From Actinomadura syzygii (GTDB taxonomy: Bacteria > Actinomycetota > Actinomycetes > Streptosporangiales > Streptosporangiaceae): 64,000 nt of DNA. Below the pieces are notes generated by a model. It saw only the letters and a program-made list of their open reading frames with translations, ran no database searches and had not been told where the DNA came from. This document shows, in pieces, positions 36,497-45,639 of this stretch. A program made the position numbers and the translations under genes. The stretch spans positions 248,001-312,000 of the forward strand of contig NZ_VSFF01000004.1 of the NCBI RefSeq assembly GCF_008085905.1, read 5' to 3'. Every line of letters begins with the position of its first letter. The stretch's first letter is position 1.

Positions 36497-37783
36497 TCAG
36501 GACAAGGCGGCCTCGCCGCTCGCCTCGGGGGCTTGGCGGGCGGGCGTCCTCTTGCCGATGCGGGGGGCGGTCTCGCGGATCAGCAGAGCCACCACCGCCA
36601 GCAGGATCGGCGCCGCGGCGTACAGCAGCAGCGCGCTCTTCAGACTGTGGGTCGCGTCGGCCAGCGCGCCGCCGAGTTGCGGGCCGAGCGCTCCGCCGAG
36701 GGTCTCGCCCACGGCGATCTGCAGGGCGAACGCCGTGGCCATCAACTCGCGGGGCACCGACTCCCCCGGCACCACATAGGTGATCAGGGTGAGCGATCCG
36801 CCCGCCATCAGGCCGACGACCAGCGACGCCAGAAGCAGGGGCACCGAGTGCGCGAAGAGGACGAAGAACAGTGGCACGAGCCCGCTGCAGACAGCCGCCG
36901 CGAACAGGGCCGGTTTGCGTCCGACGCGGTCCGACACCGCGGGGGTGATGATGCTGCCGAGCGCGATGACGCAGCCGTACACGGTGAGCACGAGCGTCGC
37001 GGTGCTCCGGGAGAGTCCCTCCTCGTGCAGGTATGTGGGCGCGAACGCGCCGAAGCCGATGTTGGTGCCGAGGCAGACGGTCGTGCCGGCGAGCGCCAGC
37101 GGGACGTTGCGGTTGGCCAGGACGAGGCGGAAGTCCCGGGCCTTGAGGCGCGGGGCGTCGGCGCGGGCCGTGTGGTCCTCGCGCATGAAGAGCGCCACGA
37201 GGAGGGCCACGATGATGCCCGGGACGGCGACGAGCGGGAAGGCGAGCCGCCAGGTCAGTGCCGTGGCGAGCCCGATCATGATGCTCGGTGCCAGCGCGCT
37301 GCCGATGAGCAGCGTCCCGGCGATGACGATGCCCATGTTCCGCCCGCGCCGGTCCGGCGATGACGCGCGGGCGACCGCACCCTGGATCAGGGGCAGTGCG
37401 GGGCCCTCGCAGAACCCGATGACCGCGCGGAGCAGCAGCATGGTCCCGTAGTCCTGCGCCAGGCCGATCAGGCCGACCGCGGTGGAGAACAGGACCAGGC
37501 TCGCGACGATCATCCATTTGGTCCTGCCGCCGAGGCGGTCGGACACGACAGCGAAGATCAGGCTGGAGATCGCCCATGTCACGGCGGTGATGGAGACCAG
37601 CGAGCCGAGCCGGCTGTGGTTCAGATGAAGGTCGTCGCCGATCTGCGGGAAGAGGAACGTGATGCCGAAGCGGTCGAGGAACACGATCCCGGCGGCGAAG
37701 AACATGATGAGGACGAGTGTGTTCTGCCGGTTCACGTCCGCGGCGTCCGGATCAGGGCGGCGGAAGAAACTGCTGACGGGCAT
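36497..37783 (-). CDS. MFS transporter, aromatic acid/anion symporter group
   Basis: 428 residues, twelve predicted membrane segments. Loop 2-3 reads VVSDRLGGRTKWM and the second-half equivalent VSDRVGRKPALF, the major-facilitator signatures; DRFGITFLFPQIGDD in helix 1 resembles the anion:cation symporter group that imports aromatic acids. It lies 106 bases after the decarboxylase gene and probably brings in that pathway's substrate by proton symport. Confidence 0.9.
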   Translation of the reverse strand: MPVSSFFRRPDPDAADVNRQNTLVLIMFFAAGIVFLDRFGITFLFPQIGDDLHLNHSRLGSLVSITAVTWAISSLIFAVVSDRLGGRTKWMIVASLVLFSTAVGLIGLAQDYGTMLLLRAVIGFCEGPALPLIQGAVARASSPDRRGRNMGIVIAGTLLIGSALAPSIMIGLATALTWRLAFPLVAVPGIIVALLVALFMREDHTARADAPRLKARDFRLVLANRNVPLALAGTTVCLGTNIGFGAFAPTYLHEEGLSRSTATLVLTVYGCVIALGSIITPAVSDRVGRKPALFAAAVCSGLVPLFFVLFAHSVPLLLASLVVGLMAGGSLTLITYVVPGESVPRELMATAFALQIAVGETLGGALGPQLGGALADATHSLKSALLLYAAAPILLAVVALLIRETAPRIGKRTPARQAPEASGEAALS

Positions 37784-37889
37784 GGCTGACTCCCCATGAG
37801 TGGGTTCGGATGTTTTTTGAGCGCGTTAAAGAGGCACGGGGCGCTCTGGTGGGGAGCTTTGAAATGCGGCGGCCGCTACCGCCCGGCCC

Positions 37890-38885
37890 TTATCGGACGA
37901 ATTCCTCGGAAAGCGGCTCGGCGTCAGCAAGGCGCTGCGCCGCTCGCGGGAAAAGATCGAGCGCTCGGGCCCGGACGCCGCCTTCCTCCTCAAGTGACAA
38001 TGCGCCACATTGAAGGAGGCTTGAGCGGTTCGATTCGGCGGACGACTCGGTCGTGCAGGGCGCACCCCAGTCGCTGCCGTAGACGATGTGGTCGGCTCCC
38101 ACCGTCGCCATTGCCGGTAGGAGGGAATGCGTGAAAGCCGTCGCGGCGGTGTCGACGTAGAGAGAGGACGCCTGCTCGTCGACCTCCTGAGCGGTCACTC
38201 CCTGCGGGACCCATGATTCGTTTCCCAGCAGGCGGAGCCGCCCGGTCAGCGCGGGGAACGCTCCCCCGCAGTGGGCGATCACGAAGGTGATGCCCGGGTA
38301 GCGCGTGAACGTCTTCCGGAAGATCATGTCGAAGACCGTCCGGGCGGTGTCGAAGGCCACCTCGTACAGCGGGGCCGGGTGGTCGAGGGTGGGCGGCAGC
38401 CGCGCGTCGGGGTGGACGAACACCGCCGCCCCCCAGTCGTCGAGCAGTTCCCACAACGGGGTGAGGGACTCGTCGCCCAGGTATACGCCGTTGTATTTCG
38501 TCGTCACGGCGAATCCGTCGGCGTCGAGTTCCTCGCGCGCCCGTACGGCCTCGTCCACGGCGGCCGAAGGGGCGTCCGTGGGGAGGGCGGCCAGGAGGCC
38601 GAACCGCGACGGGTGGTCCGCGGCGAGGGACGCCCCGTAGTCGTTCGACGCGCGGAGGCTCGCCAAGCGGGTGGGGATGTTGCTCAGCATCTGCATGGCG
38701 GTGCCCGACGCGTCCATGTACGCGAGCGTGCGTTCCAGAGACCACTCGTGGGGTTCGGGGAAATAGATGCCCCTGCCCAGCATGGCCTGCCAGACGCGTA
38801 GGCGTTCATGCTCCGCGCTCGGCGGCGTGAAGTGCGCGTGGACGTCGACGTATCGCCCCGCGAGCCCGCCATTGGTCTGCGCCAT
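37890..38885 (-). CDS. ACMSD-family metal-dependent decarboxylase
   Basis: 331 residues. HxH motif DVHAHF (His16, His18), His158 in AVFVHPDAR, His205 in IAHCGGAFP and Asp272 in YGSDWGAP form the amidohydrolase-2 metal site. Overall it resembles 6-methylsalicylate and aminocarboxymuconate semialdehyde decarboxylases. It is distinct from the LigW-like protein at 11219, which lacks the second His of the N-terminal motif. The substrate is probably an aromatic or ring-fission carboxylate imported by the MFS carrier. Two bases separate it from the NTF2-like gene. Confidence 0.85.
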   Translation of the reverse strand: MAQTNGGLAGRYVDVHAHFTPPSAEHERLRVWQAMLGRGIYFPEPHEWSLERTLAYMDASGTAMQMLSNIPTRLASLRASNDYGASLAADHPSRFGLLAALPTDAPSAAVDEAVRAREELDADGFAVTTKYNGVYLGDESLTPLWELLDDWGAAVFVHPDARLPPTLDHPAPLYEVAFDTARTVFDMIFRKTFTRYPGITFVIAHCGGAFPALTGRLRLLGNESWVPQGVTAQEVDEQASSLYVDTAATAFTHSLLPAMATVGADHIVYGSDWGAPCTTESSAESNRSSLLQCGALSLEEEGGVRARALDLFPRAAQRLADAEPLSEEFVR

Positions 38886-38887
38886 AT

Positions 38888-39499
38888 CTAGTCCTTGAAC
38901 AGGCTCAGGCCGTTCTCGATCTCCGAGAGCGGGCTTTGCTCCAGATAGGGCGCGAGGGCCTTGCGCGCGTCGGCGGGTGAGGTGAGCGCCGAATGCTCCA
39001 CCTCGTCCACGCGCCAGCTGCCGGTGTCGTCGTAGATGAATTCGCCCACGAGCCGCCCGTCGCGGTAGGGCCAGGCGGCGGCGAACCGGTGCGAGACCTG
39101 GTAGGTGCCGTCCGGGTCGACGCCCTCCTCGGCGAGCGCGGCGGAATCGCCGCGGACGACCTGCGCGAAGATGGCCTCGATGAAGATCCCGTAGTCCGAG
39201 ACGGCGATCTCCTCCTCCAGTGCGCCGAAGACGTTCATCCCGCTGCCGACGATCTCGGAGTAGAAGTCCCGGACCTCCGCCATGCCATCGCAGACCAGCG
39301 TCTTCCCGCGTTCGGTGAGCCGGTAGACCGGATGGTCGACGATCATCGCGGGGGTGAGGATGTCCTCCCAGAATCCGGACACCTCCAAAAGCGCGTGCCT
39401 GCGGTAGTTCTTCAGCATGTGCCGATGCTTCGGATCATCGACCACCGCGAGCGCCGCATCGACGCCCGCCGTGATGTCCCGTACATCGAAAACCTTCAT
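38888..39499 (-). CDS. NTF2-like (SnoaL-type) protein
   Basis: 203 residues starting MKVFDVRDITAGVDA, chosen because AAAGGAG lies seven bases before this ATG; an upstream in-frame ATG would add nine residues. The sequence has the cone-shaped NTF2 pattern (HALLEVSGFWEDILTPAMIVDHPVY, and strands ending in FIYDDTGSWRVDEVE). Such proteins act as isomerases, hydrolases or small-ligand binders. First gene of an operon with the decarboxylase and MFS carrier; its function is unknown. Confidence 0.78.
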   Translation of the reverse strand: MKVFDVRDITAGVDAALAVVDDPKHRHMLKNYRRHALLEVSGFWEDILTPAMIVDHPVYRLTERGKTLVCDGMAEVRDFYSEIVGSGMNVFGALEEEIAVSDYGIFIEAIFAQVVRGDSAALAEEGVDPDGTYQVSHRFAAAWPYRDGRLVGEFIYDDTGSWRVDEVEHSALTSPADARKALAPYLEQSPLSEIENGLSLFKD

Positions 39500-39587
39500 C
39501 CCGTCACTCCTTTGGAAGGCCGTCAATTGTCGAGGTCCGGCCGTTTCGTGCAGCTTAGGAGCCGTTTGCCCGCCGCCGCTTCACCTG

Positions 39588-39602
39588 GTCCGTTGAATGG
39601 AC
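39588..39602. promoter_or_regulatory. Copy 2 of the 15-base catabolic operator motif
   Basis: GTCCGTTGAATGGAC, an imperfect palindrome with GTCC/GGAC arms. It lies 88 bases upstream of the NTF2-like gene. A -10-like TAAGCT on the minus strand at about 39553-39558 has no good -35, as would suit an activated promoter. Confidence 0.65.
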
Positions 39603-39648
39603 GGCGATAGAGACTACGCTTTATCGGCGTCGACATCTCGCGCGCCGA

Positions 39649-41292
39649 TCAAGAGCCATAAGTCGGGTCGGGCGCGACTTCGATGTCCAGGAGCAGTGGC
39701 TCCTGCCGGTCGGCGAGAGCGGGCACGACCTCGGCGAGGACCCGCGTCAGCTCGTCGTGGGACGCGACCCGTCGGGCGGGGCAGCCGAAACCCGCGGCGA
39801 TGGTGGAGACGCGGACCTCGGCGAATCCCGGCCACGGCGGCGTGCCGCGACCGGCCTGCTCGGCGAGCCGGTCCATGATCGCGTATCCGCCGTTCGCCAG
39901 AACCACGAAAAGGACTCCGGCCCGGTAATGCGCCGCGCTCCACAGTCCCTGGATCCCGTACAACGACGAACCGTCGCCCAGGACGGCGACCACCGGACGG
40001 TCGGGGGCACCGAGTTTCACGCCGACCGCGGCCGGAAGCCCGAATCCCAGCCCGCCCGCGGCGGCGCTCAGGAAGCCCATCGGGGTCCGGGCGGGCACGC
40101 GGCGGTGAAGTTCCGGGCGGCTGGACGGTGTCTCTTCGACCACGACGGCGTCGGCCGGGAGAAGCCGGGCAAGGAGATCGAACACGTGCGCGGGCCGCAG
40201 CCGATCGCCCGGATCCGGTGCCGCCATCGGGTACGCGATCGGCGCCGCCCCCGGGCGCGGCCCCGCCGGGTCGCGGGGGCCGAGCCGTCCGGCCACCCGG
40301 CGGCACACGCTCGCCGGGTCCGCGATGACCGAAAGGTCGGCGATGCTGTTGTGGGCCTCATCCGGATGGGAGGTCACCTGGAGGACGTGCAGGCCGTCCG
40401 GCACCAGGTCCCCCGGTTCGCGCGGGTACTGGCGGAACACCGGGGCGCCGACGACGAGAAGCACGTCGTGGCCGGTGAGCGCGGCCCGCAGCGCGGCGCG
40501 GCCGGGCGGCAGGTGTCCGGCGAAGGCCGGATGGTCCTGCGGGAAGCCCGCCCGGGCGCCGAACGGCTCCTGCCACACCGGTGCGCCCAGCCTGCCCGCG
40601 AGGTCGACCAGCGCGTCCCATGACTCCGCGCCGTCCGCCCCGGCGCCGACGACGATCACGGGGGCGCGGGCCCCGCCGAGCAGTTCGGCGAGCTGATCGA
40701 TGCCCTCCCCGTCCACCACGCGCGGCCGCCGCAGGACGACCGGAGCGGCGCCGCGGCCGGTGTCCGCGGGCGCGGCCCAGTCGTCCATCGGCACCGTGAC
40801 CAGCGCCGGGCCTTGAGCGGTGACCGCCTCGTGATGGGCACGCGCCAGGGCGCCCGGAATGTCCTGGGCCCGGACGGGCTGGTGCGTCCACACGGGGTAC
40901 TCCCCGGCGAGGCCGTTCAGCCTGCCCGCGAGGAACGGGTCGTGCGCAAGATGGCGGCGGTCCTGCTGGCCGACGACGACCACGAGCGGCGCCCGGTTGG
41001 CGCGGGCGGTGGCGAGCGCCGCCACGGCGTTCCCCAGTCCAGCGGCCGTGTGCAGGTTCACCATGGCCGGGCGGCCCTGGGCGAGCGCCCAGCCGGTGGC
41101 CAGGCCGACGGCCGGGCCCTCGTGCAGCGCCAGCCGGAAGGTCATGTCGTCGGGCAGGCCGGTCAGGAACGGGATCTCCGTCGAACCTGGGTTCCCGAAG
41201 ATGGTCGTCAGTCGGAGGCGGCGCATGACCTCGAACGCGGCGTCACGCACGCTGATGGGCGACGCGTCCCGTTCCGATGGTTGATCTCGCAT
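39649..41292 (-). CDS. mdlC: Benzoylformate decarboxylase (thiamine diphosphate)
   Basis: 547 residues. Benzoylformate decarboxylase hallmarks are the N-terminal FGNPGSTEIPFL (Ser37), the ThDP-activating Glu58 in LHEGPAVGLATG, His81 in NLHTAAGLGNA and the later His in FPQDHPAFAGHLP. The Mg-ThDP motif GDGSSLYGIQGLWSAAHYRA lies near the C-terminus. It converts phenylglyoxylate-type acids to benzaldehydes, which the dehydrogenase encoded just upstream can oxidise. I chose the ATG at 41292 by family N-terminus and a GAAGG ribosome site. Confidence 0.9.
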   Translation of the reverse strand: MRDQPSERDASPISVRDAAFEVMRRLRLTTIFGNPGSTEIPFLTGLPDDMTFRLALHEGPAVGLATGWALAQGRPAMVNLHTAAGLGNAVAALATARANRAPLVVVVGQQDRRHLAHDPFLAGRLNGLAGEYPVWTHQPVRAQDIPGALARAHHEAVTAQGPALVTVPMDDWAAPADTGRGAAPVVLRRPRVVDGEGIDQLAELLGGARAPVIVVGAGADGAESWDALVDLAGRLGAPVWQEPFGARAGFPQDHPAFAGHLPPGRAALRAALTGHDVLLVVGAPVFRQYPREPGDLVPDGLHVLQVTSHPDEAHNSIADLSVIADPASVCRRVAGRLGPRDPAGPRPGAAPIAYPMAAPDPGDRLRPAHVFDLLARLLPADAVVVEETPSSRPELHRRVPARTPMGFLSAAAGGLGFGLPAAVGVKLGAPDRPVVAVLGDGSSLYGIQGLWSAAHYRAGVLFVVLANGGYAIMDRLAEQAGRGTPPWPGFAEVRVSTIAAGFGCPARRVASHDELTRVLAEVVPALADRQEPLLLDIEVAPDPTYGS

Positions 41293-41377
41293 CAGCTCAG
41301 CCTTCGTTCCGAGCGCGGCGGCGAATTCGTGCTCGTGTCCCCTCCCGGAGCCGCTGTTCACCTCGACCACCGCTCTC

Positions 41378-42868
41378 CTAGAAGGGGTAGTGCCGCCGAC
41401 CGGCCTGGACGGTGATCCATCGCAGCTCGGTGAACTCCTCCAGCGCGGCGCGGGAGCCGAACCGTCCCCACCCGCTCGCGCCGACGCCGCCGAACGGCAT
41501 CTGCGGCTCGTCGTGCACGGTCGGCCCGTTGACGTGGCAGATCCCCGAGCGGACGCGCCGGGCCAGTTCCAGCGCGGTCGCGGCGTCACGGCTGAACACC
41601 GCCGCCGACAGGCCGTACTCGGTGTCGTTGGCGATCTCGATCGCGTGGTCCGTCCCGTCCGCCTCGATGATCGACAGCACCGGGCCGAAGGACTCCTCGG
41701 AGTAGATCCGCATCGCGGGCGTCACTCCCCGCAGCACCGTCGGCCGCACGTAGAGGCCCTGCGCCTCGCCACCGGTCAGCACGTCGGCGCCGTGCTCGCG
41801 GGCGTCGTCCAGCAGGGCGAGCACACGGTCCCTGGCCTCCCGGCTCACCATCGGCCCGAGCTGGCTGGACGGGTCGTCGGGCGGCCCCACGACCAGGCCC
41901 GCGGCACGCTCCGTCAGCCGGGCGGCGACGTCGTCGGCGACCGCGCGGTCCACGATCAGCCGCTCGGTGGACATGCAGACCTGGCCCTGGTTCAGGAACG
42001 CGCCGAACGCCGCGGCGTCTACGGCGGCCTGGAGATCGGCGTCGGCGAGCACGAGCATCGGGGCCTTGCCGCCCAACTCCAGCACGGTCCGGGTGAGGTG
42101 CCGTCCCGCGATCTCGGCGATGACACGGCCGACACGGGTGGAGCCCGTGAAGTTCACCCGCGCGACGGCGGGATGGGCGATGAGGGCCTCGACCACGTCC
42201 GGGGCATCCTGCGGCGCGTTGCTGATCAGGTTCACCGTGCCGGGCGGGGCGCCCGCGTCGTGCAGCACCTCAACGATCGCCGCCTGGGTGCAGGGCACCT
42301 GCTCGGAGGACTTGAGCACCACCGCATTGCCGTACGCCAGCGGCATCGCCAGCGCGCGCACGCCCAGGATCAGCGGAGCATTCCAGGGTGCGATGCCGAC
42401 CACTACGCCGACCGGTTGGCGGACGCCCAGCGCGGTGAGGCCCGGGACGTCCGAAGGGATCACCTCTCCGACGGCCGAGTACACCTGGGCGGCGGCCTCG
42501 GCGAGCATTCCCCGCGCGACGGACACGTTGAACTCGCACCAGGGCCGGGCCGCGCCCATCTCCTCCCGCATCAGGGTCGCGAGGTCGTCCGCCCGCTCGG
42601 CGAACAGCGCCGCGGCCCGCTCCAGGACGGCACGCCTGCGCGCGGGCGGCCACCCGGCCCACGTCTCGAAGCCCCGCTCGGCGGCCTCGACGGCCCGCCG
42701 CGCATCGGCGGGCGACGCGGCCGCGACCTCGGCGACCGGCTTCCCGGTCAGCTCCGACCTCGTCTGGACGGTCCGGCCGTGCTCGGCCGCGATCCAGCGG
42801 CCCCCGACGAACAGTTCGCACGTCCGGACGGCAGGCGGGCCGAAGCGCGCCTCGTCGGTGGCGGTCAT
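41378..42868 (-). CDS. Benzaldehyde/vanillin-type aldehyde dehydrogenase
   Basis: 496 residues. Asn in IAPWNAPL, Glu in TVLELGGKAP and Cys in NQGQVCMS form the ALDH site. VYSAVGEVIPSDVPG and PFGGVGASGWGRFGSRAALEEFTELRWITV (in shorter pieces) resemble vanillin and salicylaldehyde dehydrogenases. Located 85 bases upstream of benzoylformate decarboxylase, it should oxidise the benzaldehyde product to a benzoate. Expressed from the promoter at 42932-42961. Confidence 0.9.
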   Translation of the reverse strand: MTATDEARFGPPAVRTCELFVGGRWIAAEHGRTVQTRSELTGKPVAEVAAASPADARRAVEAAERGFETWAGWPPARRRAVLERAAALFAERADDLATLMREEMGAARPWCEFNVSVARGMLAEAAAQVYSAVGEVIPSDVPGLTALGVRQPVGVVVGIAPWNAPLILGVRALAMPLAYGNAVVLKSSEQVPCTQAAIVEVLHDAGAPPGTVNLISNAPQDAPDVVEALIAHPAVARVNFTGSTRVGRVIAEIAGRHLTRTVLELGGKAPMLVLADADLQAAVDAAAFGAFLNQGQVCMSTERLIVDRAVADDVAARLTERAAGLVVGPPDDPSSQLGPMVSREARDRVLALLDDAREHGADVLTGGEAQGLYVRPTVLRGVTPAMRIYSEESFGPVLSIIEADGTDHAIEIANDTEYGLSAAVFSRDAATALELARRVRSGICHVNGPTVHDEPQMPFGGVGASGWGRFGSRAALEEFTELRWITVQAGRRHYPF

Positions 42869-42931
42869 GGAATCTCCTTCAGGCCGGAGGCTCGGGCCGG
42901 CGGCTTCGACGGGACGCCGCCGGTGCCCGGC

Positions 42932-42961
42932 AGTCTCAGATGGGCGTACGGCTGATCACAA
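42932..42961 (-). promoter_or_regulatory. Promoter of the ALDH-benzoylformate decarboxylase operon
   Basis: On the minus strand TTGTGA (42956-42961), an 18-base spacer, then GAGACT (42932-42937). The 15-base operator lies exactly seven bases upstream of the -35. Confidence 0.5.
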
Positions 42962-42968
42962 CGCGAAC

Positions 42969-42983
42969 GTCCATTCAACGGAC
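42969..42983 (-). promoter_or_regulatory. Copy 3 of the 15-base catabolic operator motif
   Basis: Reads GTCCGTTGAATGGAC on the minus strand, identical over 15 bases to copy 2 and in the same orientation and spacing to the -35 box as copy 1. Confidence 0.7.
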
Positions 42984-43004
42984 ATGCGGCAGGACCGTGG
43001 ACGG

Positions 43005-44216
43005 TCAGCGCGTCGCGGCCTCGGCGGCCATCGCCACATCAGGGTCGTACTCGTAGATCCAGCCGTTGGCGACCAGCGGATCGTTCTCGGTGAACGACGC
43101 GTCGCGGGCACGCTGTTCGGGCCCGTCGGGGAGATGGTTGATGTCCGACCGCGCGTGGCTCGCCGTTTGCAGCCTGGTCGTGCGCGGAAGACGCAGAGCC
43201 TCGTATCGGCGCAGCGCTCGGGCGGGGTCGGCCAGCCCTTCGGCGAGGCAGCGGGACAGGACCGCGGCGTCCTCGATCGCCTGCGCGGCTCCTTGCGCGA
43301 AGAACGGGAACATGGGGTGCGCGGCGTCCCCGAGCAGCGTCACCGGGCCGCGGCTCCACCGCGGAAGCGGCGCGCGGTCCAGCAGCGCCCATCGACCCGG
43401 TGTCTGCGCGGCGCGGACGAGGTCGACGAGCCTCGGGTCCCATCCGTCGAATTCGAGGAGGAACTCCTCGATCGTCGCCTGCGCCGTCCACGACTCCGCC
43501 AGGTCCTCGCCCGCCGGGGCGAAGGCCACGAGGTTCACGAACCTTCCCGCGGAGATGGGGTAGTGCACCAAATGATGCTTTGGACCGATCCACAATGTCT
43601 GCGCGGGCCGCCGGGCGAACGACGGCGCGCGATCGCCCGGAACCAGGGCACGGAACGCGCACAGGCCCGAGAAGGCGGCCGGGCGCGGTCCGGCGATGGC
43701 GCCTCGCACCACCGAGTGGACACCGTCCGCCCCGATGACGATGTCCGCCTCGACGACCTCGCCGTCAGCGAACCGCAGCGACGGGCGTTCGCCGTCCAGG
43801 TCAAGCGCGGTGCAGCGTTTGCCGAGCCGGACCGTCTCCGCCGGCACGGCGCTCCTGATGACGTCCAGCAGTTCGGCGCGATGCACCGTGTAGGTGTGCT
43901 CGCCGTAGAGCCGCTCGCAGTCCCCCGCGAGGTCTTCGGCAGACAGGACCGTGCCGTCCTGCCAGCGGCGGAACTCCCACCCGACGGCCAACTGGACGGC
44001 GCTGCGCAGCAGAGGCTCCATGACGCCGAGCCGGCGCAGGAGCCGGGCGGCGTTGGGGGCCACCACGAGCCCGGCACCGACCTCCTTCAGCGCCGACGCC
44101 TGCTCGTACACCGTGCTACGAAGACCCGCTCGGCCGAGGAAGGCGGCGGCCGCGAGGCCACCGATTCCGCCGCCGAGGATCGCGATCTTCGGTGTCTCGA
44201 CATTCGACCCGAGCAT
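43005..44216 (-). CDS. Salicylate-hydroxylase-like FAD monooxygenase
   Basis: 403 residues. The dinucleotide motif IAILGGGIGGLAAAAFLGRAG, the DG motif VIGADGVHSVVRGAI and the loop GDAAHPMFPFFAQGAAQAIEDA match salicylate 1-monooxygenase and 6-hydroxynicotinate 3-monooxygenase. These enzymes hydroxylate and often decarboxylate hydroxybenzoates, giving catechol or hydroxyquinol. It is divergent from an IclR regulator. The final 60 residues (PDGPEQRARDASFTEND...) are typical of actinobacterial NahG-like proteins. Confidence 0.88.
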   Translation of the reverse strand: MLGSNVETPKIAILGGGIGGLAAAAFLGRAGLRSTVYEQASALKEVGAGLVVAPNAARLLRRLGVMEPLLRSAVQLAVGWEFRRWQDGTVLSAEDLAGDCERLYGEHTYTVHRAELLDVIRSAVPAETVRLGKRCTALDLDGERPSLRFADGEVVEADIVIGADGVHSVVRGAIAGPRPAAFSGLCAFRALVPGDRAPSFARRPAQTLWIGPKHHLVHYPISAGRFVNLVAFAPAGEDLAESWTAQATIEEFLLEFDGWDPRLVDLVRAAQTPGRWALLDRAPLPRWSRGPVTLLGDAAHPMFPFFAQGAAQAIEDAAVLSRCLAEGLADPARALRRYEALRLPRTTRLQTASHARSDINHLPDGPEQRARDASFTENDPLVANGWIYEYDPDVAMAAEAATR

Positions 44217-44357
44217 CTCAGTCTTCGACCTCGCAGCCGTTCTCCCGCATCCAGATTGACAGCGCCATGCTGCACGGTCAGCCGGGAGGAAAGCGTGTGG
44301 CTGGTCATCCTATGAACATCGTCCGCTACCATCCCGGACAGATGAAAGGGGGTCGGC
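44217..44357. promoter_or_regulatory. Divergent intergenic region, likely IclR operator
   Basis: GTCCG (44327-ish) and CGGAC form an inverted repeat separated by nine bases (GTCCGCTACCATCCCGGAC, at about 44321-44341), reminiscent of the arms of the 15-base motif. A TAGGAT -10-like box for the minus-strand hydroxylase gene lies nearby. Exact limits uncertain. Confidence 0.35.
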
Positions 44358-45137
44358 ATGCCTCGGACCAGTGAGCCTGGCAGGAGCGTGAGTTCACGAC
44401 TCCTGGAGGTCCTGTTCGCCTTCCAGCCCGATCACAGCACCCTCAGCCTCGCCGAACTGGTGCGGGCGACGGGCCTGCCGCACGCGACCGTCCGCCGACT
44501 GGCCATGGAGCTCACCGACGCCGGTGCGCTGACCCGGCAGCACGACGGCCGCTTCACGATCGGCCTGCGGTTGTGGAAACTCGGCACGCTGGCCCCGCTC
44601 ACCGAGTCGCTGCGCTCCAAGGCCCAGCCCTTCATGGAAGATCTCTACACCGCTCTCCACCAGCACGTGCAACTGGCGGTCATGGAGGGGACCGAGGCCG
44701 TCATCATCGAAAGGCTGTCCGCCCCGCAGGCGCAGGACCTCGTCTCCCATGTGGGAGGCCAGCTTCCACTGCACTGCTCAGGCGTCGGAAAGGTGCTTCT
44801 CGCCCACGGCGGGGCCGACATGATCGACGAGGTCCTGTCCGGCAGGCTGCACCGGTACACGCCCCAGACGACCATCGACCCCGCCGTCATCAGGAGCGAG
44901 CTCGCCGAATGCCGCCGCACCGGCTACGCCACCGTCCGCAGCGAACTCACCGAAGGCGCCGACTCGATCGCCACTCGGATCGTGAACGGTGAAGGCCGCG
45001 TCGTGGCGGCGATGTCCGTGGTGGTGCGCCGCGGTTCAGTACATCACCAAGCGGTGCTCCCGTCGCTGATCGCAGGTGGTCTCGGCGTCTCCCGCATGCT
45101 CGGATGGCGACCCGGAATCAAGATCCGCGACACCTGA
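44358..45137 (+). CDS. IclR-family regulator
   Basis: 259 residues. The winged helix reads LSLAELVRATGLPHATVRRL, and the effector domain contains CSGVGKVLLAHGGADM and SELTEGADSIATRIVNGEGR. It lacks the PcaR/PobR N-terminus of the protein at 29852. Divergent from the salicylate-hydroxylase-like gene, which it probably controls. AAAGGGGG is a strong ribosome site. Confidence 0.9.
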   Translation: MPRTSEPGRSVSSRLLEVLFAFQPDHSTLSLAELVRATGLPHATVRRLAMELTDAGALTRQHDGRFTIGLRLWKLGTLAPLTESLRSKAQPFMEDLYTALHQHVQLAVMEGTEAVIIERLSAPQAQDLVSHVGGQLPLHCSGVGKVLLAHGGADMIDEVLSGRLHRYTPQTTIDPAVIRSELAECRRTGYATVRSELTEGADSIATRIVNGEGRVVAAMSVVVRRGSVHHQAVLPSLIAGGLGVSRMLGWRPGIKIRDT

Positions 45138-45186
45138 ATCCGCCTTGCGGCCGGTTCCTCCTTGCGTTCCTCCGCGACAGGGCCTC

Positions 45187-45621
45187 TCACCCCTGCGGGA
45201 CCACGGCGATCGCGGAGACCTCGACCAGATACTCGGGGAGTCCCAGACCGGCGACGATGACCAAGGTGTTGGTCGGGTAGTCCGCCCCGTCGAAGAAGCG
45301 GCGGCGCACCGCGGTGACCGGTTCGCGGTAGGCGCGGTCGGTGATGTAGGTGGTGGTGGCGACGACGTGGCCGGGCCCCCCGCCCGCGTCGGCGAGCACG
45401 GCGCGCAGATTCTCATAGACCTGCCCGGCCTGTGCCTCGGGGTCGGCCGGCCCGACCAGCCGGCCGGCCGCGTCGCGCGCGACCTGGCCGGCGATGAAGA
45501 CCATGTCTCCATGCTGGACGCCGAGAGAGTAGGCGAATCGCGGCGCGTCGTGACCGTCCGGTCCGTAGGGCCGCAGCAGCCGTCGGCTCGGACGTGGATC
45601 GGATGATTCCGGTGAGCTCAC
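45187..45621 (-). CDS. RidA-family (YjgF) imine/enamine deaminase
   Basis: 144 residues. RidA pattern: YSLGVQHGDMVFIAGQVARDAAG, QAGQVYENLRAVLADAGG, TTTYITDRAYREP and a terminal LVEVSAIAV. The substrate-binding Arg is in VTAVRRRFF rather than the canonical position, so this is an Rid-subfamily member. As the last gene of an operon with an amine oxidase it could hydrolyse reactive imines to carbonyls. Confidence 0.88.
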   Translation of the reverse strand: MSSPESSDPRPSRRLLRPYGPDGHDAPRFAYSLGVQHGDMVFIAGQVARDAAGRLVGPADPEAQAGQVYENLRAVLADAGGGPGHVVATTTYITDRAYREPVTAVRRRFFDGADYPTNTLVIVAGLGLPEYLVEVSAIAVVPQG

Positions 45622-45639
45622 GTGATGTCTCCAGGAGAC

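Noticed and set aside
34764..37577. A 937-residue minus-strand open frame across the mmsA and MFS genes
   Set aside because: It runs antisense to mmsA, through a strong terminator and out of frame in the MFS gene; composition is Arg/Gly/Asp-rich shadow sequence.
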